DNA of 10,586 nucleotides, taken from NCBI GenBank assembly GCA_937923945.1, contig CALDWC010000041.1, positions 1 to 10,586 of the forward strand, written 5' to 3'. Position 1 is the first letter of the stretch. Each line of letters starts with the position of its first letter. Shown here one piece after another: positions 1 to 7,325 of this stretch. Both the position numbers and the translations under genes were made by a program. Origin of the DNA: an uncultured Treponema sp. Its GTDB lineage: Bacteria > Spirochaetota > Spirochaetia > Treponematales > Treponemataceae. The notes under the pieces are model-generated. The model did no database searches. It had not been told where the DNA came from and saw nothing but the letters and a program-made list of their open reading frames with translations.

Positions 1-32
1 ACATAGTATGTTTTAAAAATTTCATACTATGT
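1..32. repeat. Perfect 10-bp inverted repeat at the left edge
   Basis: ACATAGTATG (1-10) and CATACTATGT (23-32) are exact reverse complements around a 12-nt AT-rich loop. A related half-site, ACATAGTACA, follows at 44-53. The right arm runs into TTTT (33-36), so on the plus strand this could be a weak intrinsic terminator of a gene left of the window. Three related half-sites spaced about 21-22 bp apart would also suit a repressor operator. The stem is AT-rich and may extend beyond the window edge, so neither role can be decided here. Confidence 0.5.
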
Positions 33-68
33 TTTTATGATAAACATAGTACATTGTTGGTAAAATAC

Positions 69-114
69 AAAAAAGCCTTATTTTTCAATGACGCTAAACG
101 CTGATTAAAGGCTT
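69..114 (-). terminator. Possible leftward intrinsic terminator, alternative to hairpin 92-138
   Basis: Read on the minus strand, AAGCCTT (114-108) can pair with AAGGCTT (79-73), and this is followed directly by a U run (72-69, six T counting the stem end). The loop is long, about 28 nt, and contains one arm of the stronger hairpin at 92-138, so the two folds exclude each other as nested structures. The layout resembles an attenuator, but the 7-bp stem with a long loop is modest and no gene is visible downstream in this window. Confidence 0.3.
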
Positions 115-138
115 GACACCGTTTAATAGCGTTTAGCG
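92..138. repeat. Strong bulged hairpin, 11 + 6 bp
   Basis: CGCTAAACGCT (92-102) pairs perfectly with AGCGTTTAGCG (128-138). After a single unpaired G (103), ATTAAA (104-109) pairs with TTTAAT (122-127), leaving a 12-nt loop. This 17-bp stem with one bulged base is the most stable structure in the left intergenic region. Neither strand has a T run directly after it, so it is not a standard terminator itself. It may be a structured leader, a repeat unit or a recombination site. The role is unknown. Confidence 0.6.
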
Positions 139-169
139 ATGCCCTCAATTCTAGATTGAATTAATCAGT

Positions 170-206
170 GCCTCCAAAATGCTCTTTCGTTTTTGCATTG
201 GGAGGC
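170..206. repeat. Hairpin with GC-rich base
   Basis: GCCTCC (170-175) pairs with GGAGGC (201-206). A small internal loop (AA against G) is followed by AATGC (178-182) pairing with GCATT (195-199), leaving a 12-nt apical loop. No T run follows on either strand. A smaller inverted repeat, TCAAT/ATTGA (145-149/155-159), lies just to the left. No function is assigned. Confidence 0.5.
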
Positions 207-235
207 GTTGCAAACCGCTTTGTAATATACGTATA

Positions 236-264
236 AGTGTACGGTAAAAGCACATAAAAATCAA
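236..264 (-). promoter_or_regulatory. Possible leftward promoter
   Basis: On the minus strand TTGATT (264-259) is followed after 17 nt by TACACT (241-236), each matching four of six sigma-70 consensus positions. Transcription would start near 229 and run left through the hairpins at 206-170, 138-92 and 32-1. This would fit a structured leader of a gene left of the window or a small RNA. The boxes are mediocre, in AT-rich DNA where chance matches are common. Confidence 0.25.
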
Positions 265-287
265 ACTTAATGAGAGTACGGCGGTAC

Positions 288-453
288 GATTGATTTTCCG
301 CACGGTGTTTTTGTGTTGAAGTTTTTTCCGGCAAAGCGACTTGAAAGCGGAAAGGTCTGCTTGCTGGAATTACCGTGCCGACCTTGCTCTTTACCGAGTC
401 GTTTCCGTCTGGTGTTTCAAGACACTCATCGTGCGGAAACGGCTGATTGATTT
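288..453. repeat. Long imperfect palindrome (295-439) inside a 9-bp direct repeat
   Basis: TTTCCGCACG (295-304) is exactly complementary to CGTGCGGAAA (430-439). Moving inward, the arms keep matching with gaps: TTGAA at 316-320 against TTCAA at 416-420, a CGACT block (337-342) against AGTCG, and AAGGTC (352-357) against GACCTT (380-385). GATTGATTT occurs at 288-296 and again at 445-453, just outside the palindrome, and the right copy overlaps the pyrG stop codon. The layout suggests an old MITE-like insertion with a target duplication, though on the right the terminal repeat is separated from the duplication by several bases. Alternatively it is a long structured 3' end of the pyrG transcript. 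Confidence 0.45.
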
Positions 454-2050
454 ATTTTTTCAACGCTTTTTCAATAAAAGCGAAAAAGAGCGGATGTGCG
501 CGATTCGGGCGCGAGGTAAATTCAGGATGGAATTGCGTCGCGACAAAAAAGCGTTTGTTTTTTAACTCAATAATTTCAGTTAAATTGCGTTCCGTGTTGA
601 TACCGGAAAAAACCATACCCGCTTTTTCAAAATCATCGCGGTATTTATTGTTAAATTCATAACGGTGACGATGGCGTTCGGAAACTTCGTCTTTTTTATA
701 TGCTTTTTGCGCGATGCTCCCTTTTTGCAGCGTACAAGGGTATAAACCGAGCCGCAGCGTCCCGCCGATGCGGTTTTCCGTTTGATCAGCCATTAAATCA
801 ATAACCGGATATACGCAGTCGCTTTCGAACTCGGTTGAATTTGCTCCCTTGAGGTTCAGCACGTTGCGGGCAAACTCAATGATTGAAATTTGCATACCGA
901 GACAAATGCCGAAAAAAGGAACGTCATTTTGCCGCGCATATTGCGCCGTATAAATCATACCTTCGATACCGCGGTCGCCGAAACCGCCCGGTACGATAAT
1001 TCCGTCAAAACCGGCTAATTTTTCCGCGGCGCTTTCCAACGAAATAATGTCAGCCGAATTAAACCACGAAAGTTTTAATTTTACGTTATGAGCGATACTC
1101 GCTGCCGTCAGTGCTTCAATCACACTGAGATACGCATCATGCAGTTCAACGTATTTCCCGACCAAGGCGATGGAAACTTCAAAACGCGGATTTTTGTATG
1201 CAAGCACCATTTTTTCCCACTCATCCAAATTCGGTTCGCACTGCGATAAACCAAAAAACTTGCATAGCACTTTACCCAAGCCGTTTTTTTCTAACAAAAG
1301 CGGCACTTCATAAATGGAATCGGCATCGGTATTTTCAATAATGGCATCGGTCGGTACGTTTGAAAAAAGACTTAACTTTTCCCGGACGCTCTCACTGATT
1401 TTTACTTCGGAGCGGCATATCAGCATATCGGGTTGGATACCGAAACTCAAAAGCTCTTTGACGCTGTGCTGCATCGGCTTGGTTTTGATTTCACCGCAGC
1501 CTTTCAAAAAAGGAAGCAGTCCCAAGTGAATAAAAATCGTGTTTTCTTTACCGACTTCAAAACGGATTTGACGGATTGCTTCAATAAACGGCTGCGCTTC
1601 GATATCACCGACCGTTCCGCCGATTTCCGAAATGATAAAATCGGGCGAATTTTCGCGCGGTTTTAAAATACGCCGTTTAATTTCGTCAGTAACATGGGGA
1701 ACCACTTGAACAGTCGCCCCGTGGTATCCGCCTGCGCGTTCACGTTCTAAAATTGCCTGATATACCTTTCCGGCACTCGTGCTGTTATATTTGTGGAGCG
1801 ATACGTCGGTAAAGCGCTCATAATGCCCGAGGTCGAGGTCGGTTTCACCGCCGTCATCCGTTACAAACACTTCGCCGTGCTGAAACGGGTTCATCGTTCC
1901 CGGATCGATATTTAAATACGGGTCAAGTTTTTGATTGACGACCGAAAAGCCGCGGCTTTTTAACAACAAACCGATTGATGCGGCGGTAATTCCTTTCCCG
2001 ATTGAGGAAACAACACCGCCGGTAACAAAAATAAATTTAGTTCCTTTCAT
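452..2050 (-). CDS. pyrG: CTP synthase (glutamine-hydrolysing)
   Basis: CTP synthase makes CTP from UTP, ATP and glutamine in the cytoplasm, the last step of de novo pyrimidine nucleotide synthesis. The 532 residues are close to the usual 535-550. The N-terminal synthetase domain (about 1-265) opens with the phosphate-binding segment TGGVVSSIGKG (10-20) and contains LDPYLNIDPGTM (42-53), EIGGTVGDIE (142-151) and KTKPMQHSVKEL (189-200). The glutaminase domain (about 290-530) has the oxyanion-hole loop PGGFGDRG (354-361), nucleophile Cys383 in GICLGMQ, and His508/Glu510 in QFHPE, so the catalytic triad is complete. The start is fixed because the conserved P-loop segment begins only nine residues in. 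There is no Shine-Dalgarno sequence; a promoter -10 box lies 15-20 nt upstream, so the leader is very short. It follows the DUF1538 gene by 50 nt, with its own promoter in that gap. Confidence 0.97.
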   Translation of the reverse strand: MKGTKFIFVTGGVVSSIGKGITAASIGLLLKSRGFSVVNQKLDPYLNIDPGTMNPFQHGEVFVTDDGGETDLDLGHYERFTDVSLHKYNSTSAGKVYQAILERERAGGYHGATVQVVPHVTDEIKRRILKPRENSPDFIISEIGGTVGDIEAQPFIEAIRQIRFEVGKENTIFIHLGLLPFLKGCGEIKTKPMQHSVKELLSFGIQPDMLICRSEVKISESVREKLSLFSNVPTDAIIENTDADSIYEVPLLLEKNGLGKVLCKFFGLSQCEPNLDEWEKMVLAYKNPRFEVSIALVGKYVELHDAYLSVIEALTAASIAHNVKLKLSWFNSADIISLESAAEKLAGFDGIIVPGGFGDRGIEGMIYTAQYARQNDVPFFGICLGMQISIIEFARNVLNLKGANSTEFESDCVYPVIDLMADQTENRIGGTLRLGLYPCTLQKGSIAQKAYKKDEVSERHRHRYEFNNKYRDDFEKAGMVFSGINTERNLTEIIELKNKRFFVATQFHPEFTSRPNRAHPLFFAFIEKALKK

Positions 2051-2060
2051 AGCTGTTAAA

Positions 2061-2093
2061 GGTTATTATAACCGAAATCAAATAAAAAATCCA
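2061..2093 (-). promoter_or_regulatory. pyrG promoter with palindrome over the -10 box
   Basis: On the minus strand a perfect TATAAT (2070-2065) lies 17 nt after TGGATT (2093-2088), a weak -35. The expected transcription start is around 2058, only about 8 nt before the pyrG ATG at 2050. The -10 sits within an exact 13-bp palindrome, GGTTAT-T-ATAACC (2061-2073), which could be a regulator binding site or a coincidence of the -10 sequence. Confidence 0.55.
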
Positions 2094-2100
2094 GTCGGCA

Positions 2101-4266
2101 CTATTTTATGCCGAACGTTTGATCAAGCGGTACGACAAACAAAATTCCCAGCCCGTCTTTTTCGAGTTCCGCAGTTGTCCGAATCGCGTCGACTACCGTT
2201 TCAACTTTTTCTTTTTCAACAATCGTTAAAACAATTTCTTTTTCGGGGTCGATTTCAATATCAAACACGTGTTTTGTTTGCGTCGATCCGGAACCGCGGG
2301 CATTGAAGATAGTACCGCCGCGTGCTCCCGCTTCAAGGGAGGCATCAACGACATAGTTTGCCATTCCTTTATTTACAATCGTAAAAATTGCCGATTTTTC
2401 ATTGTCCATATTTTCTTCCCCATCATTCGGTGTGTGAAACTCATTTTTATAGGTTTCATGTCCCGTATATAAATACTCGAGCGGCATGGTAAATGCAAGC
2501 CCGCTTCGTGATTTTTTTTCGCGATCAAAGAGCCGAAATCGCTCATTAATGGAAACGGCAAGCGTTTTCAAAAAAGCGTCGGTACCTGCCATCAAAATTA
2601 ATTCTTTCCGCGTTTCGGTGATCCCCAAAAAATGCAGCATCGCTCCGCGTACCGTTCCTTGAGCGAGCAAAATCGTCGCTCCCCGTGAACCTTTTCGTTT
2701 TGAGAATGTAACCACTTTACGTGCCATACCATTGGGCAGTAAAATTGCAAGGACGGAAACCTTATCGTTAGCATGTCGCATACTTTTTTTCCGTTGATGA
2801 ATATCCTGTTGCACTTTATAAAGTAAACCTAAAAGTTGAATAGAAAGGACCGGAGCCAACGCCAACGTTGCAATAACGCCCAATCCGTCCGTTATCACAT
2901 TTGCGTGGGGGATTTGCATAGCCGCCCCTTGGGCAAAATACATCGCAAAGGTTGCCGTCATCGGACCGGATGCGACACCGCCTGCGTCAAAAGCCATTCC
3001 GACAAACAAATCGGGAACTACAAACGAAAGCAGAATCGAAATTCCGTAGCCTATCAGTAAAATATGCCAAAGCTGAAACCCGGGAATTAAAATGCGAAGC
3101 ATGGAAAGAATCACTCCGGTACTGATTGAAAGTGCAATAAATGCCAGTACCATATTTGCCCGTACCGATCCCGCCGTTACTTCTTCGATTTGGGCGGTGA
3201 GGACGCGGACGGACGGTTCCGCAAGCACAATCACCAAACCGACTATAGCGCCCATCAAGCAAAGAAAAAAAGGTGAATGCATTGCCGCTTTATACCCAAT
3301 TAAAAGTCCGATATCCAAAAAACCGGAATTCGTACTGAGCATAAAGAGCATTAAACCGACAAACGTAAAAATAACGCCCTTGAGAATTTGCGAAAGCGCC
3401 TTTTTGTTAAGGCGGATAAACCATGCGTTTGCAATTAAAAAAAAGATAACGAGCGGAAAAAGTGAAAAAGCGGAATCCCGCAAAACTTGCCGCATATTGT
3501 GCGCAAAGGGTGCTAAAACCGTTCCCGCGGTTTCAGGAAGTGCTGCCGTTGAAGCCGCATCCGTCAGCGGAATTCGTGTCAGCATACTGAGTAGGAGCAC
3601 CGAAGTGATAGCTCCCACGGAAGTCATTCCGACCAGACCGAACGAGTCCGCTTGAGCGGCAAGGGGATCTTTTTTTAGGTGCGCCATACCCAACGCAAGC
3701 GACAACACAAAAGGCACGGTAATGATTCCGGTAACCGAACCGGCAGCGTCAAAAGCAATCGGGATAAAGTCTTGATGAGCGAGAATACTGAAAAGAAAAA
3801 TAACCGCGAATGCAATCGAAAAAAGCGTCCGCTGCCGTACATTGTACACCGTTCGTAAAAGCCCGAGCAAAAGACAAATTCCGACGCCAAAAGAGACCGT
3901 CAAGACGAGCTTTATATTCGTTACCGCCGCAGCAGTAATCGTTTCTATCTGCCCGCCTAAAATATGCAGGACCGGTTCGGCAAAGGCGATAAAAAAACCC
4001 AGTACAAAACCCGATACGGCAATCAGAATAACTGAGTTTGAAAGCGTTAAACCGGTTCCGACGGCTTTTCCCATCGGCGAAATCGCCAGCTCGATACCGA
4101 ACTGAAAAATTGCCAACCCGATAATCAGCATGGCTGCTGCAATTAAAAATCGTATAAAAACCGTTTTTTCCATGTTGACAAAGGTAAAGTTCATGATTAC
4201 CATTGAAACGACAATCGGAAAAACGGATGCAAAAACTTCTTTGAGTTTAGCCCATAAAATATTCAT
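2101..4266 (-). CDS. DUF1538 membrane protein with two C-terminal PII-like domains
   Basis: This is a 721-residue fusion. Residues 1-485 are strongly hydrophobic and contain two DUF1538 repeats: the first has AEP (96-98), QIE (106-108) and FDAAGSVTG (172-180); the second has AEP (349-351), QIE (359-361) and FDAGGVASG (426-434). Corresponding motifs are about 253 residues apart, indicating an internal duplication. Two soluble segments follow. About 503-600 looks like a degenerate PII-type domain, and 625-721 is a clearer one, with ARGGTIFNARGSG (648-660), KEIVLTIVEKE (676-686) and a GILFVVPLDQTFGI end. A separate-subunit DUF1538 pair (UmpAB) has, as I recall, been reported as a Na+(K+)/H+ antiporter, so cation transport with ligand-sensing PII domains is the best inference. 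Substrate and effector are unknown. No good ribosome binding site precedes the ATG. It has its own promoter. Confidence 0.85.
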   Translation of the reverse strand: MNILWAKLKEVFASVFPIVVSMVIMNFTFVNMEKTVFIRFLIAAAMLIIGLAIFQFGIELAISPMGKAVGTGLTLSNSVILIAVSGFVLGFFIAFAEPVLHILGGQIETITAAAVTNIKLVLTVSFGVGICLLLGLLRTVYNVRQRTLFSIAFAVIFLFSILAHQDFIPIAFDAAGSVTGIITVPFVLSLALGMAHLKKDPLAAQADSFGLVGMTSVGAITSVLLLSMLTRIPLTDAASTAALPETAGTVLAPFAHNMRQVLRDSAFSLFPLVIFFLIANAWFIRLNKKALSQILKGVIFTFVGLMLFMLSTNSGFLDIGLLIGYKAAMHSPFFLCLMGAIVGLVIVLAEPSVRVLTAQIEEVTAGSVRANMVLAFIALSISTGVILSMLRILIPGFQLWHILLIGYGISILLSFVVPDLFVGMAFDAGGVASGPMTATFAMYFAQGAAMQIPHANVITDGLGVIATLALAPVLSIQLLGLLYKVQQDIHQRKKSMRHANDKVSVLAILLPNGMARKVVTFSKRKGSRGATILLAQGTVRGAMLHFLGITETRKELILMAGTDAFLKTLAVSINERFRLFDREKKSRSGLAFTMPLEYLYTGHETYKNEFHTPNDGEENMDNEKSAIFTIVNKGMANYVVDASLEAGARGGTIFNARGSGSTQTKHVFDIEIDPEKEIVLTIVEKEKVETVVDAIRTTAELEKDGLGILFVVPLDQTFGIK

Positions 4267-4287
4267 TAAAAACCCGAATGCGAAAAT

Positions 4288-4325
4288 ATACTTCGTATCA
4301 TAGTGATAAAAAAGTAAAAAGTCAA
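4288..4325 (-). promoter_or_regulatory. Promoter of the DUF1538-PII gene
   Basis: On the minus strand TTGACT (4325-4320) and TATGAT (4302-4297) are 17 nt apart, five of six matches each to the sigma-70 consensus. The start would be near 4290, giving a leader of about 24 nt. A short palindrome, ATAC-TTC-GTAT (4288-4298), overlaps the downstream edge of the -10 and the start point and is a candidate operator. No convincing terminator for the upstream propeller gene is visible in 4326-4383, so some read-through is possible. Confidence 0.65.
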
Positions 4326-4383
4326 GATAATGAGCGAAAATAAATACGGTAATCGTAATAAAACCGAGATAAACGAACCGTAA

Positions 4384-6654
4384 TCACGGTAATTTGACAA
4401 TACGGATAAAGTTTAACGCTTGATCATAAAGCCCCAAAGTGCCGTCCGAATTGAGACTGTAAAAGTATTTTGAGGTAAAGGTACCGGCAGTTGAAAACGC
4501 ATAACTGCGCATTAAACTCAACGCTTGCGAATTACGGTTATCAACGGCAACGAGTGAGCCGCCGAGGTTGGTTATCGCAAATGCACCGCTTGAGTCGATA
4601 AAGCTGTCCAAAGTTTCGCTGTTATACTGTAAAAGTTTTTTAAAACGGCTTTCAAGCGGCTTTTCGGTGTTCAGCACGATTTTGTATACGATGGTTTGCG
4701 GTACTGCCGTTTCCACCGAAATCACAAAACAATACAATTCTTGCGGTTTTGTTTTATTTTTAATCAATTCATACGAAAAAATTCCGTTTATCGGGAAGGG
4801 GAGCGTTTCATTCGTAACCGTATTGATTAAATAAATAGGCTGCAATTCGCCTGCGGCATTTTTTGCCGTTAAGATCGTTTTTTCGTTAATTTGCACTGCA
4901 TTTCGGATACCGCTTATTTTATAACTGAAAAGTAATTTTGCGTTGGAATCAAAAAGTTTTATACCTGAAAACTTAAAAGTAATCAAACAATTTGTCCGGT
5001 ACGTATTTATCGCTAACACCGGTTCATTGGATTTAAAAAACGGGGCTATCTTATCTTTTTCAAAGGAATAAAAATATACCGGAGCTTTTGCATCATATTT
5101 CCAAAGAAAAATACCGGTTTCACACGCGGTGAGTTTATTAGGCTTAAAATTCACCGATAAAAAATTGGTTAAAAGCGTAAACGAATCGCTGCCTTCACTT
5201 GCGGTGTAGACTGCCGTCTCGGTTAACGCATAGAGTTTATTTTTGAAGCTCTGCACATCAATAATCGGGGTAAAGTTAGGTGCATGTATCGACTGAACGG
5301 AAACTTTTAAGTTGTTTTCCTGACGCAACGCATAGAGGTTTCCTTCACGCGTTCCCGCAAAGATCAAACCTCCCAAATGTGCCGCAGCAGTAATGGTTTC
5401 ATGGCAGGTAAAGTCGGGACTTGCTTTATTGCCTTGACGGATACAATAGGATGCGGCACTCGTTTTTTCAAGCCAGAGCGGAATCGTGTCGGAAATGCGC
5501 GTTGCAAATATCGGTTCATTCGCTTTGTAGGTTTGAAGCGTTTTTCCCGAAAGGGCATCGATTACAAAAACCGCGTTGTTCTTATAGCCGGCAAACCGCG
5601 TATAATTTTTTAAAATAGTCGGATCGGTTAATTTTGTTTCGCTTTCAAATCGAGTCGGCAATGCTTTTTTTTGCAGACCGGTGTAGAGGAGGGTACCCGT
5701 TTCACTGTAAGTAACAACGGAGCGTTCAGTTTCCGCAGTTGCCGCTAAAAGCACGATGCCCGGCTGAGTAACAAACACCGAAACGTCATTGCCTTGTTCA
5801 TCAAATACGTTGATACCGCTCGTTGATGTGTTGCCGACAAAAAGGTAGGTTCCGCCTCCCGACCAGGCAAGGGAGACAACCGTTTCGTCAAGCTTTTTAC
5901 GGTACAGCGGTTCTTTTGTATTCCAGTTCCACACGGAAACCGCATGGATACCCATTCCGTCCGTTTCGTAAAAGGCAATGTACGGCTGTTTCGGATGGGC
6001 GGCAATCGCTTTTATCGGAAGCGGAGAAACTTGCCAGGTGTCGGCTTCCATATCGGGATAGCGGAAGCTCGTGATAAATCCGTCGTTTCCCGCAAAAAAA
6101 ATTTTATTTTGTTTACTGTGAACGGAAACCGCCGACACCCCGCCTTTAAAAAAATGCGTTTCATTGTAGGTAACGATGTGTTCAACTGCCGGCGGTACCG
6201 CTTGCAAAGTTTCATCGTTTTGCTGCGTTTGTTCTCCGGTTTGCTGCTGCGGTTCCGTTTCGTTTGTCTGCGTATCCGTCTGGGGCTGCTCCTCTGCCGG
6301 TTGTGCCGTTTCAGCGGGTACCGGGGATTCCGTGTCCGTATTGGAAAAATCGGGGGGCGGATTTTCCGGTGCGGCAGGTTCTTCAGGTGCCGGTTCTGCG
6401 GGCTGCTCGTCGGGATTATCCGTATTCGGTTCCGTAGCTTCTTCAGGTTGAATCGTTTCAGGCGGTACCGGAGCGGTGATTTCAGTTTCGCCGTCTGGCG
6501 TGTCGGTGAGTCCCGCATCGGGTGCAGTTTGAGCGGAGAGCGGTAAAAGCTGCAAACAAACAAAGAAAAAAAACACTCCGGCTATGCTGATTCGTTGAAT
6601 ACCGTTAAAAATGGAGCATTGAGCAAAATACTTTTGTTTAATGAACATGCGCAT
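4384..6654 (-). CDS. Secreted protein with P/E/T-rich linker and WD40-like beta-propeller
   Basis: The 756-residue product has three parts. Residues 1-41 form an export signal with a long basic start and a hydrophobic core AGVFFFFVCLQLLPL (25-39), probably cut after Ser-Ala (40-41). Residues 42-155 are low-complexity, rich in Pro, Glu, Thr, Gln and Asp and almost without hydrophobic residues, typical of a flexible spacer. Residues about 165-756 are repetitive beta-strand sequence of the WD40/quinoprotein type, with blade-like units at VSAVSVHS...GNDGFITSF (173-197), IKAIAAHP...VWNW (214-244), VVSLAWSG...INVFD (259-285) and a last unit ending in SDGTLGLYD near the C terminus. Its ATG lies 3 nt after the stop of the CpXC gene without a clear ribosome binding site, so translation is probably coupled. 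It likely acts in the periplasm or at the cell surface as a binding scaffold; no enzyme motif is seen. Confidence 0.75.
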   Translation of the reverse strand: MRMFIKQKYFAQCSIFNGIQRISIAGVFFFFVCLQLLPLSAQTAPDAGLTDTPDGETEITAPVPPETIQPEEATEPNTDNPDEQPAEPAPEEPAAPENPPPDFSNTDTESPVPAETAQPAEEQPQTDTQTNETEPQQQTGEQTQQNDETLQAVPPAVEHIVTYNETHFFKGGVSAVSVHSKQNKIFFAGNDGFITSFRYPDMEADTWQVSPLPIKAIAAHPKQPYIAFYETDGMGIHAVSVWNWNTKEPLYRKKLDETVVSLAWSGGGTYLFVGNTSTSGINVFDEQGNDVSVFVTQPGIVLLAATAETERSVVTYSETGTLLYTGLQKKALPTRFESETKLTDPTILKNYTRFAGYKNNAVFVIDALSGKTLQTYKANEPIFATRISDTIPLWLEKTSAASYCIRQGNKASPDFTCHETITAAAHLGGLIFAGTREGNLYALRQENNLKVSVQSIHAPNFTPIIDVQSFKNKLYALTETAVYTASEGSDSFTLLTNFLSVNFKPNKLTACETGIFLWKYDAKAPVYFYSFEKDKIAPFFKSNEPVLAINTYRTNCLITFKFSGIKLFDSNAKLLFSYKISGIRNAVQINEKTILTAKNAAGELQPIYLINTVTNETLPFPINGIFSYELIKNKTKPQELYCFVISVETAVPQTIVYKIVLNTEKPLESRFKKLLQYNSETLDSFIDSSGAFAITNLGGSLVAVDNRNSQALSLMRSYAFSTAGTFTSKYFYSLNSDGTLGLYDQALNFIRIVKLP

Positions 6655-6657
6655 AGG

Positions 6658-7284
6658 CTATTCGGTTATGATATTTTTATAGGAAATATACGCGTCCGAA
6701 ACAACGGCCGTGAATATTTCATTCTTTTTACGCTTTTTATAATCCGCTACCATCTTTTCATACAGTTTCAGCGGTACATGTATAATACCCATTTCTTCCG
6801 AAATACCTGAAACATAAAATTCAAGTTGGTTGCCTGCAAGGGCTTTAAAAGCAATTTCAATTTTTGATTTATCCCCTTTGGCGCCGTCAAGCACTAAAAA
6901 CTTTAAAGCTTCAAGCGGTACCGTTTCGAGATGCGCGTTGAGGCTGTTGATACGGTCCAAAAGTTCCCAATTACCGATAACCGGAGTTTCATTTGCATTA
7001 AACGGAGGTTTTTCACCCGATTTTGCTGCGGCTTTTTTATTCTTGCAAAATGCCAAACAGTGGTACCGCATTTTTTCCGGAATACTTGCAAGCTTTACCC
7101 CCTTGCTTTTCCAATCAATATGGATAACCACTTCAGGACGAACCAGCGAACCGCATTTCGGACATTTAAACCCGTTAAAAGTTCCCGCTTTAATTTTTGC
7201 GATAAAACTCGTATCGCTATCCAAATCAATCGCGGTAAGCGGGGTTACTTCAAACTTGTTTTCACAGAGGCATTGTACTTTCAT
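6658..7284 (-). CDS. CpXC domain protein (zinc-binding)
   Basis: This is a 208-residue cytoplasmic protein without a signal peptide. The N terminus has paired cysteines, QCLC (Cys5, Cys7) and CPKCG (Cys41, Cys44), spaced as in the CpXC family (Pfam PF14353), and is expected to bind one zinc ion. The segment SLVRPEVVIHIDW (46-58) that follows the second pair also fits the family. The remainder (about 90-208) is mixed alpha/beta with a lysine-rich stretch DYKKRKKNE near 186. The family's biochemical function is unknown. The start is supported by GAGGA on the minus strand 8 nt upstream (around 7296). It is the first gene of a two-gene unit with the secreted propeller protein. Confidence 0.85.
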   Translation of the reverse strand: MKVQCLCENKFEVTPLTAIDLDSDTSFIAKIKAGTFNGFKCPKCGSLVRPEVVIHIDWKSKGVKLASIPEKMRYHCLAFCKNKKAAAKSGEKPPFNANETPVIGNWELLDRINSLNAHLETVPLEALKFLVLDGAKGDKSKIEIAFKALAGNQLEFYVSGISEEMGIIHVPLKLYEKMVADYKKRKKNEIFTAVVSDAYISYKNIITE

Positions 7285-7325
7285 AAATTATTCCTCAATC
7301 ATGAGCTAAAAATGAATTTTCAAAT

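Noticed and set aside
1..25. Start of a leftward gene at ATG 25-23 on the minus strand
   Set aside because: There is no ribosome binding site, only eight codons are visible, and the sequence is one arm of the inverted repeat.
92..138. Integron attC recombination site
   Set aside because: T. denticola is known to carry a chromosomal integron, and the bulged hairpin has an attC-like look, but its ends read GCTAAAC/GTTTAGC rather than the core RYYYAAC/GTTRRRY. No cassette gene or integrase is visible.
341..565. 74-residue plus-strand open frame across the pyrG 3' end
   Set aside because: It overlaps pyrG antisense, has no ribosome binding site and resembles no protein family; the palindrome explains the sequence better.
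3092..3655. 187-residue plus-strand open frame
   Set aside because: It is antisense to the DUF1538 gene, with low-complexity Ser/Ile/Lys content typical of a shadow frame.
4326..4383. Intrinsic terminator after the propeller gene
   Set aside because: Only short pairings such as CCGT-GATT-ACGG and distant ACGGT/ACCGT were found, with no T run in the right place.
5944..6546. Arginine-rich 200-residue plus-strand frame and the overlapping 183-residue minus-strand frame
   Set aside because: Both are mirror readings of the skewed P/E/T-rich linker codons of the propeller gene, which has a signal peptide and operon context.
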